Made by a program: the position numbers and the translations under genes
The notes under the pieces: model-generated
Database searches by the model: none
The model's input: the letters and a program-made list of their open reading frames with translations, nothing else
Told to the model about the DNA's origin: nothing
Assembly (NCBI GenBank): GCA_002102555.1
Contig: MCFL01000020.1
Span: 1 to 64,000, forward strand
Direction of reading: 5' to 3'
Length of the DNA: 64,000 nucleotides
Source: Catenaria anguillulae PL171
Taxonomy: Eukaryota; Blastocladiomycota; Blastocladiomycetes; Blastocladiales; Catenariaceae
Shown: positions 56,290-64,000 of the stretch, in pieces
How positions within the stretch are numbered: the first letter of the stretch is position 1
How the letters are laid out: every line of letters begins with the position of its first letter

Positions 56290-59170
56290 ATGTCCAGCGC
56301 AGCGCTCAGAACCTTGGCAGCGGTTTCTCGTTCAAGAGGACTTTGGCCACCATGGCCCTCACGGACAGCCGCGATTTCGTCTCCATTTCATGCCCCTCTC
56401 CCGCCATGGCCATCCTCGCACACTCATCCATCATCCGGCCAACTCCGATCCTTTTCGTCCTCCATCCACCTTCACGCGGGCAAAAGCGCTAGTGATTCTC
56501 CAACCAAGCCAAGGAACCGCTTGGCATTTGCCGACATTGACGCCAACGAGCAGCCCATGGACCATGCTGAAGTGCTCGACCCGCTCCGCCCGCCGCAGGG
56601 CAAGCACTTGTCCAAATCCGAGTATCAGCAGCTCCTCAAGCGCATCAACGTCATCATGACCAAAGCCGATCTGGTCATGTACCTCAAGCGGCACGCTTCA
56701 GATACACATTCCAATCTGTCAGCCTACTTGCCCATGGGTACCTACTTGTCACCAAAGACAGCGCTCACGAAACCCAAGCTCGTGCGTGCCCTGGTCCATG
56801 GTGTATGGGGTGTTCCCGAGTTGAATGCATCGTTCTCAACACCTGCTTCGTCGTCATCATCGCCATCATCACCAACATCGGCCAGCGCTGATGGTGAGAG
56901 CGATGATCCCGTCATGGCCAGGGTTCAGGTCATCCCCGACCATGTGTCCGGCACGCTCGAGATTCCATGCACACCGCGGGACCTCTTTTTTGTGCACGGA
57001 CATGGCGACACAGTGCGCAGTCTCATGCTGCAAGGTGGCGTGGTCATTCATTTGGACACAAAGGAGCACAAGATTGTTGTCAAGGGAACTGGGGCCGGTA
57101 TCAAGAAGACGGTTGGACAGATCCGTTCCTTGCTGGTTCGTTCCCTAGCCTTTCTCCATGAGTACCCATGGCAACGACACACTCTCACACTCTTGTCCGA
57201 ATAGCAATATCGCGAGTCCGAGATGCAAGTTCCGCTTTCGACCCAAACCTCGTTTCGCACTCTGACACTTGCTACCAAATTCATCAAACGCATCATGCGC
57301 CAATGCAACGTGTACATGGAAGAGCGTGCACCGACGCTGGCGGCGGCATCGCAACCAGCAATACCGACTTCACAGTCCACACTGCACATTACGGCCACAT
57401 CGCTCGTGTCCCTCGCTGCCGCCAAGCAATTGGTACGAAATGTTTGGGACATGGTCTTGGATTCTCGATGGCATGTTGTGTCGGCAACAGCCGTTTCGTC
57501 CACCAAATCCTTGACGGATCATGCGTTTGCCATGGTGCCGTTTGCGGAACCCCATTGGACCGATTCCAAGGTGCTGGATGGGGTGGCAAGGTGGACAATT
57601 GCACCAATCCGAGAGGTATTTTTTTCGCTCTTACCTGGCTCTCATTTCTGGTTTCCTAACCCAAAAGCGTGACCAGCGGGAGCCTACGCCCAGCGATGTA
57701 CCGACATCATCTCCAGTTGTTCCTGTGACCCCACCAAGCATGCTCGTTGTCCCACTTGTTGTCCCGTCCGTGCCGTCGATTCCGTGCGTTTGCCCCTCTC
57801 GTTCAGCCTCTTCTCGGCGTGCGCCTGCTCAAGCTTGATTTCATGTGACTCTTGCAATAGATCCACGCCTCCACTCTCTCCGCCTGCATCCTCGCCACTT
57901 GCGCTCCACTTCCACACCCTCTCGCACTACCTCTCGCACCTTCCGGCCACGCTCCCCGCCAACTCGTCGCTCGAGCTGGCCACCATGCGCGGCCACCTGT
58001 CGCTCTTTACGGCTGACGACATCACCGACGACACCCCAACGGCGACCGCCTCTGGGTCGCTCTTTTCTGCCCCACTCGCGGGCGGCCTGTCGCTCGATGA
58101 CCTTGCCGGGTTTGCGCGTGTCAATCTCCCGCAATGGACGTTTCAACCAAGTCCGCCCGCATTCGGCGACGCCGCAAGTTCAAGCGAGCCGATTGTGGAA
58201 TGGCGGCGGACGCCTAGGGAGGACGCGGCTGAGCAAGAGTATAACCTGGAAGTTGCTGCGCGCGAAAAACTTGCGGCAAAGACACGGCGCAAGCAGGTCA
58301 AGTCTGGAATGCCCGTCATGCCCGTTGGCACGGACGTGCCCGAGCCGACCGAGGTCGATGGCGCGCCCATGCGGCGGTGGCGGATCGTGTACTCGGCCGA
58401 CATGGAGCTTCCGCCCGGGGCAGCGGCCGGCGCAGCAGCCCCGTGGCCCGGCAGGAAGGATTTGGTGGTGGATGTGGCCATGCCACTGTTTACTGAAGGT
58501 ACGTCGTTTGTCACGTCAGGGATATTATTGCAGCGCCCAGCCAAGCATCATCTTGACGACGGCTGAATCGCGTAGCCCTGCCCCTGCCTGCCGCATCCAA
58601 TGGCCATGTTTCTGCTGGCGGCTCTTCCTCGCGTATCATTGTAGGTGGCGACCTCAAGATGGATCGGCTCGAGACTAGGCAAGTTGCCGTGACGGTGGAT
58701 ACAATGGACCTTGATCGGTACATACGATTTCTCTTCCTTGAACGTGCCAAGTGACCACTGGTGTTGACCGATGTTTTTTTCATTTTTTTCATTTCCACAG
58801 TTCACAAGCGATCCGCACCGACGTGACGCTCGTCCAATCCGCCTCGCCCGCATTCGCAGAGTTTTTCAAATCGGTCGTGCTTCCGACCACGGTCCGATCG
58901 GAAAACCGCTTGTTTGCGCCGCCGTCGTTTGTATATGAGGACAAAGAGTACACGTGCAAGTGGATTGGCCGCATGGCCCGCGTCCAAAATGACCAGCTCG
59001 AGCATGTGTATGCGCAAGCCAATGACGGCAAAGAGCATGTCGTGACGCGGGCCGTGAGGAGGTATGTCAAGGGCGGGCCACAGGATTGGGTCAAGGAAGA
59101 AGTCAAGAGCAAGGTGCAAGTGCAACAGTTGTTAGGGTTGAACGAGGATGGAGAGGGGTTAGCATCATAG
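56290..59170 (+). CDS. Sls1-like mitochondrial protein
   Basis: Fungal Sls1 is an inner-membrane protein linking mitochondrial transcription and translation. Start MSSAALRTLAAVSRSRGL is a presequence. The N-terminal domain typical of Sls1 is seen: LSKSEYQQLLKRINVIMTKA followed by DLVMYLKRH, and TKPKLVRALVHGVWGVPEL. Exon 1 ends at 57135 (GQIRSLL). An intron 57136-57204 (69 nt, ending ATAG) is phase 0 and removes an apparent in-frame TAG, joining to QYRESEMQVPLSTQTSFRTL. Further exons: LVRNVWDMVLDSRWHVVSAT; after an intron near 57616-57667, RDQREPTPSDVP; then FHTLSHYLSHLPATLP, FARVNLPQWTFQPSPP and WRIVYSADMELPPGA; after one or two more introns (about 58500-58800), TLVQSASPAFAEFFKSVVLP to 59170. 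The frame between about 57780 and 57840 is not resolved. Confidence 0.7.
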
Positions 59171-59402
59171 GCTATCATGCACATTAGCAATGTATTGACT
59201 TGTATATCACTTCACATTCCATTCCGCTTTCGATTTCGAACGAGTCCTATGTTTCTTTTTTTGAACGCGTGCTGCCACGCAGTCTGAACGTGACAGAGCA
59301 GAGGAACAGCATTATGGAGACGTTGTCCGCACCAAGACAAAACCCCGTGGTCGGCATACTTTCACGAATAAGTCCACGCAATTAAATGAATGGAAATTCT
59401 TC

Positions 59403-62400
59403 TTGATGCTGCCAATCATGTCATGTCACTCTCTGCCTTGTCAACCAAACCAGAGTCAATACGGAGTTCTTGTTCGATTCGGGATTGGGCTCTTTGTACT
59501 CTTGTTTCTCACTCCATGGCAGCACAACAGTTACACTGTTGCAGCACAATCGGTGGACTACTTCCATATTGGCGTGAATCTGCCGTTCAGCTCTGATGGT
59601 ACATATACATGTCTCATCAACTACTTTTGCTTATCGATCGTTGACTCAATGGGGACTCGGACTCGGACCAAGAATATGGACAAACCATCACTCGCATCGT
59701 CGACCTCATTCGCGTCTTGCACGAGAATTCAACCATCCTCAATCGACTGGACTCGACAACAGCGTTCCGACTGTATTACACGGCCACGTCAGAGTATCCA
59801 TCGACCGCCATTGCAGCCACAATCAATGCCGTGCGAAATCATCAATTGCATGCCATTATTGGCGACGACTGGAGTCGAGTCACCATCCCGACCATGCTTG
59901 CGATTGGCACAACGTACAAGACCTGGGCATGTTCGGGCTCTTCCAGTTCGGTCGAGCTCAGTGACAAGACCGACTTTGGGAGGTTCATGCGAACCATTCC
60001 CGATGACCCGCAGTGTGGCAAGGCAATGGCATCATTCGTGGCCAACATGGGATGGCGGATTGTGGCAACCCTCTCTTGTACCGATGGGTATGGAGCTGGA
60101 CGTACGCAAACACTTCAGAGTTACACAGTATCGGAACACCGTGAGGAATGTCGTGCTCAACTGCGTTCCAAGTGATGTAGTTTCGGCCGCATTCTACAGC
60201 TCGGCAACCAGTCTCGGAATCACTGTCACGAACCGCCAAGTCTTTCCGCCAGACGCACAAGATCTGACGAAACAGCTGAATGCCATCAAGCTGTCGGGTG
60301 CACGCATAATTGTGTATCTTGGAATCGCCAATGAGGCCACCACCATTTTGCTTCAAGCAAGGTTTGTGCCAACCATGTACCCAATTGGGTGAGAATGAAA
60401 CCGCTTACATCCGCAACCCGCCATCTTTGCAGAGACATGGGATTAGTCGGACCTGACTACGTCTGGGTATCTAAGCCTTTTTTTTTCTTGTCCTGCCTGT
60501 CCATGTGCTCATTCTCCTGGCTTGTACAGATTGCGAGCGAAGGGACACTTGACATGTTCACTCGTGCCATCGCACCAGAAACGGTCCCTCCGCTGAAATT
60601 GGCAACGAACGGCTTAATGGTCGTTTATCCGGCAGATTCAAAGACTCCACTCACTGTCGAACTCGAGGACGCGTGGAATCGAGTGTATCCAGGGCAGCCC
60701 GTTGTCCCATATGCGTATGTTCGCCGAGTCTCTCAAACAATGTTGCTCTGAAAGTTTCCCAATCATCTTATTCCATCCGACAGGCACATGTTTGCCGACT
60801 GTGCACTTGCACTTGCTCGCGGACTCGTTCAACTTAAACGACAGTACGGATACACGGCTGTGGCCAATGGATTGGTCGAGCAAGGCAACTTGTCGGCATT
60901 CATTCAACCCAACGTTGGGTTCACGGGCAACCTCGTTTTCAACTCGCTGGGCGACCGACAGGGGTACACGTTGTTGTTTCTCCCTGCGTCATTGACAGGT
61001 AGACTGATTCTTTCTTGGTTTTCCCGCATGCATAGTGAGTACCAAGTCTTCAATTTTTGGTCTGGCGAATACCTTCCCGCGTTTCAAGTGTATCCCAATC
61101 AGACTATACTCCAGTTGGCCGAGCCCAAGTTCTGGTCTGGGTCGAGCCTAATTCCACCCGATCGTCCCATGCCTCGACCACAATTTGCCGATTGGACAGA
61201 ACCGAGCGCTGCAGCGGCAGCAGCAATGACTACTGCGATTCTCGTGGCAATCGCGGCAACAAGTGCATATCTCGCGTACCAGCACAAGTCGCCCATTGTC
61301 GCCCATGTCTCGCCAACCGCCCTGGCACTCGTGTCTGTGGGGTCCATGCTCTGTCTCGCGAGCGTGTATACACAAATCGGGTATCCGACGGGTATCTCAT
61401 GCTCGGCTGAGCAGTGGTTCGGTCTGTCTGGAATGAGCCTCATTCTCGGCGTCGTGGTTGTCAAGGCGTACAAGGTACAGCCACCCTTGTCGAACTTCAT
61501 CGCACTCTTTGAGCGTATACTGACGGAAAATGTGATGGCGACATGCAGTGCTGGAGAGTATTCGACAACGTGATGTTGTCCGAGCAGAAAAAGGTCAAAA
61601 CCAGCGAGCTTGTACTCTTTACCACCGCTTTGCTATGCCTCCAATTCTTCATCCTGATTGTTGCCGGCAACCTGGCTCCAACAAAGATCGTCATCGCAAG
61701 TCCTAGTGGCGGCCCCTACTACAAATGCGGTCGAGCAGGTCCAACTCAGCTCACAGATGCAATAACGGCCCTGCAGCTCATTCTTGTCTTTGGTCCTGCG
61801 GCCGTAGCACACTTATTGGCGTATGAGACCAAAAACTGTTCGCCGGCGCTCGCGGAATCAACTTGGCTGGTTTATGGCATTGACAGCACGATTGTCTGTG
61901 TCTCTGCCCTCGTTCCCTTCCACTTGCTTGACTTGGGCGGCCCGAGGCTCCTGGCGGCTCAATGGATCAAGGTCGCGCTCACACTTTATGGCGTGTCGTT
62001 CACATACTTTGCGCTGGTGGGAAGGATTGCATTCATGTTGCTCATGGGCCGCACGGACAACCTGGTTGCCGAGTTGAGAGACCCGGATGCCTTGGCTATG
62101 CTCGGCAGCAATAAGTACTTGTCTGGCAGCGCAAGGGGAAGGGGGGAGTCTTCGGGTCACACGAGCTCCCATCATCAAAGAATTGGTGCATCTAGGGTAC
62201 TATACAGGATGCTTGTTTGGCATTCTGATCTTGTCCTCACCTATTGCGTCGTCGCATTTGACTGTTTAGACAAGTGACCAGCACCTTGGCGGAGTCTTTG
62301 CAATCAAGCGAGGCGACCAGCTGTTATCCACTTGGAGGGTGCATCAAGTTGCCGTGTGCTTTCAATTGGGTCCGCTCACGAACATCTTGTCAGCCGGTGC

Positions 62401-62778
62401 AGCCATATGTGATTTTCTGACATTGGTATTGACATAGGAACTGTCTCCTTTACGGCGTGCTACGTTGGAGCCGTTCGAGACCATCAAGCAACTCACTTTT
62501 CCCTTGCGGACACTTCTTTTTCGCCAAGAGTTCCTGGAATCGATTTCTGCATCAAAATCGAAAGGCGCCGCCGCTGCAAGGATATCTGGCTCATCCAATT
62601 GCCGTCCCAAGAGGAGCACGAGTTGTGGACGCATCGCTTTGTCGTGTACCAAGAGTACCTGTCTGCAGTGCATCACCGATCGGGCAGTCTTGCGCACTCA
62701 AAAAGCTCTCAAAATCAGCTTCAGCAACATGACCAACGGGGTGAGTCAACAAGTTTTAAGGTTTCGTCCGGTGGGTAG
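59403..62778 (+). CDS. Class C (GABA-B-like) G-protein-coupled receptor with a C-terminal PH-like domain
   Basis: A receptor with a Venus-flytrap ligand domain. Signal/anchor: IGLFVLLFLTPWQHNSYTVA. Ectodomain: VDYFHIGVNLPFSSD, then EYGQTITRIVDLIRVLHENS, IIGDDWSRVTIPTMLAIGTT, ELSDKTDFGRFMRTIPDDPQ, LSAAFYSSATSLGITVTN, GARIIVYLGIANEATTILLQ. Seven helices follow: TTAILVAIAATSAYLAY, ALALVSVGSMLCLASVYT, LSGMSLILGVVVVKAY, VLFTTALLCLQFFILIVAG, ALQLILVFGPAAVAHLL, WLVYGIDSTIVCVSALVPF, VALTLYGVSFTYFALVG. The cytosolic tail is Ser/His-rich, then PH-like: GGVFAIKRGDQLLSTWRVHQ, TVSFTACYVGAV, DIWLIQLPSQEEHELWTHRF. Introns include 59599-59672 (74 nt), 60102-60180 (79), 60389-60432 (44), one in the CWRVFDN loop near 61475-61546, one near 62199-62270, and 62397-62437 (41). 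All restore frame. Confidence 0.88.
60389..60432 (+). other. Very short intron (44 nt) in the class C receptor
   Basis: Donor GTGAGA and acceptor TTTGCAG. It removes a segment between MYPIG and RDMGLVGPDYVW. Among the smallest introns in the window. Confidence 0.7.
62397..62437 (+). other. Very short intron (41 nt) in the class C receptor
   Basis: Donor GTGCAG, a TCTGAC branch-like motif and acceptor CATAG. Phase 1; it joins TNILSA to GTVSFTACY and makes the PH-like domain continuous. Confidence 0.65.
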
Positions 62779-63073
62779 AAAGGTTTGGATGTTGAGCGTG
62801 CATATGTACGATTTGAAAGGAATGGATGGATATTAGTTGCCTGATTCTCTAGCTCGTTTCACATCGCAAGTTTTGTTCCTGTCCGCGCTTTTCTTTTCCC
62901 GACAAAGTGCACAGTGTTGCATTCAAGTGCGGACGGACATCTGGGTCTGTGATCTGGGACCGTTTTCATGAGGGACGACTTTTGGCCTGACCGATGAATC
63001 AGGTGCGTCAATGTGAACGGAATGAACCCAAGATTACATGCATGGGACGGCTCAATACTCTCAGCAATTCATA
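62779..63073. other. Spacer between two tandem receptor genes
   Basis: About 295 bp. Holds the 3' end of the first receptor gene and the promoter of the second. No further feature recognised. Confidence 0.4.
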
Positions 63074-64000
63074 ATGAAGTCAGCTCCTCACACATTACAA
63101 CGGATTCCCATGATGGACATCTTGCGAGCCATCACGCTCGCAGTTGCCTTCCTTCCCACCGCGTGGATCCTGATGGCTGCGGCAACACCAAACACGCTCC
63201 GAATAGGCGTCCATTTGCCCTTTGACTCGCCAGACTATGGATCTGCTGTTATTGGCATTGTCGACATGATCCGCGTGTTGCATCAAAACACAACGCTGCT
63301 CCAAGGACTAAGCCCAAATTACCGATTTCAGCTCAATTACGTTCCGACGTCTCGAAACCGCACACTGGCCCTTGCGGCCACCATCCCAGCTGTCCAAAAT
63401 GGCCAAATCCACGCCATGGCCGGGGATTACACGAGCCGTGTCACGTCACCCACGGCACTGGCCGTTGGCTCCACTTTCAAAATGTTTATGTGCTCGGGCA
63501 CTTCAACCTCCTCGGAGCTGAGCGACAAGACCGATTTCCCTCGGTTCATGCGATCCATCCCCGACGATCCACAGAATGGCCGTTCTCTTGCTGCGTTTGT
63601 GCGCAACATGGGCTGGTCCACCGTGGCCACGATTGCTTGTACTGACTCGTACGTTTCTTTTTATAAAGGTCGCGGGCGCGCACAGTTGTAAACTCAACAA
63701 GTCCCTTCCAGATACGGCACGAGCATCAGCACCGCCTTCTTTTCATACGTGCCCGACTTCAACATAACGATTGGCATGAAGCAGTTCTTTGAGCCGGAAA
63801 CAAGAGACGTGCGGTTCCAGCTGCGGGCCATCAAAGAAAGCGGGTTGCGAGTCATCATGTTGTTTGGCTTGGCGTTTGAAGCCCAGACAGTTTTGCCACA
63901 AGCATTGTACGCCTTGCTCGTTGGTTGTTCCTATTCTTTGAAACGGGAACACTCAGCGCCACGCCTCACTTGATAGGGAACTTGGAATGGTCGGGCCTGA
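63074..64000 (+). CDS. Second class C (GABA-B-like) receptor, cut by the window edge
   Basis: Paralogue of the upstream receptor in the same orientation. Signal peptide MMDILRAITLAVAFLPTAWI follows the ATG at 63074 (an inner ATG pair at 63110 also possible). The Venus-flytrap domain aligns closely with the first receptor: NTLRIGVHLPFDSPDYGSAV, IVDMIRVLHQNTTLL, MAGDYTSRVTSPTALAVGST, SELSDKTDFPRFMRSIPDDP, NMGWSTVATIACTDS. An intron near 63648-63712 leads to YGTSISTAFFSYVPDFNITI and GLRVIMLFGLAFEAQTVLPQ, and another starts near 63919. Only part of the ectodomain is in the window; the membrane part must lie beyond 64000. Differences in the flytrap pocket region suggest a different ligand, but none can be named. 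Confidence 0.85.

Noticed and set aside
57202-57204. Premature stop in the Sls1-like gene
   Set aside because: A phase-0 69-nt GT-AG intron ending exactly there removes it and keeps the frame.
1-64000. tRNA, rRNA, CRISPR, riboswitch and bacterial-type operator features
   Set aside because: None was recognised by eye; CRISPR and operons are not expected in a fungal nuclear window. A tRNA scan would be decisive for tRNAs.

Overview
The window looks like nuclear DNA of an early-diverging fungus, most plausibly Blastocladiomycota or a chytrid-grade lineage. Fungal markers are a five-domain AROM protein, a HbrB/Bit61-type TORC2 subunit, an Sls1-like mitochondrial protein and several DUF6604 proteins. 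Traits usually lost in Dikarya but kept in zoosporic fungi are also present: a CARM1-type arginine methyltransferase and class C (GABA-B-like) receptors. Introns are short (about 40 to 150 nt, GT-AG), genes are dense and base composition is GC-rich. The species call is inference.

Layout. 0.6-4.6 kb: PRMT4/CARM1-like gene, an unknown gene, and a TORC2 subunit. 4.6-8.5 kb: gene-poor, with a simple repeat and a broken DIRS-type element. 8.7-13.7 kb: AROM. 14-17.2 kb: a divergent pair of related Cys-rich membrane proteins sharing a promoter that carries a perfect 14-bp inverted repeat. 17.6-18.4 kb: TspO-like membrane protein. 19.2-25.3 kb: a tandem family of unknown proteins, one good copy plus a fragment and a decayed copy. 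26.4-27.2 kb: TMX-like thioredoxin membrane protein. 27.5-30.4 kb: DUF6604 copy 1. 31.5-33.5 kb: ribosomal protein uS3 and a small secreted protein. 34-35.2 kb: an inverted DUF6604 fragment. 35.2-38.2 kb: divergent mitochondrial genes HIBCH and COX18-like. 38.3-42.9 kb: a large helical-repeat protein with a SPRY-like region. 43.1-44.7 kb: a young non-autonomous hAT-like transposon with an 8-bp target duplication. 45-55.9 kb: head-to-tail array of four more DUF6604 copies, the last a deletion-bearing pseudogene. 56.3-59.2 kb: Sls1-like gene. 59.4-64 kb: two tandem class C receptors, the second cut by the window edge.

Themes. Several genes serve mitochondria (HIBCH, COX18-like, Sls1-like) and signalling (TORC2 subunit, class C receptors). 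The most distinctive content is lineage-specific: the DUF6604 expansion, the 19-25 kb family and the receptor pair. Many clearly conserved genes, including the essential uS3 and AROM, are interrupted by single-base reading-frame slips, mostly one missing base in a short C or G run. This points to draft-assembly errors rather than gene death, so broken calls on otherwise good host genes should be read with care. Exon borders given here were worked out by hand from splice motifs and family continuity.
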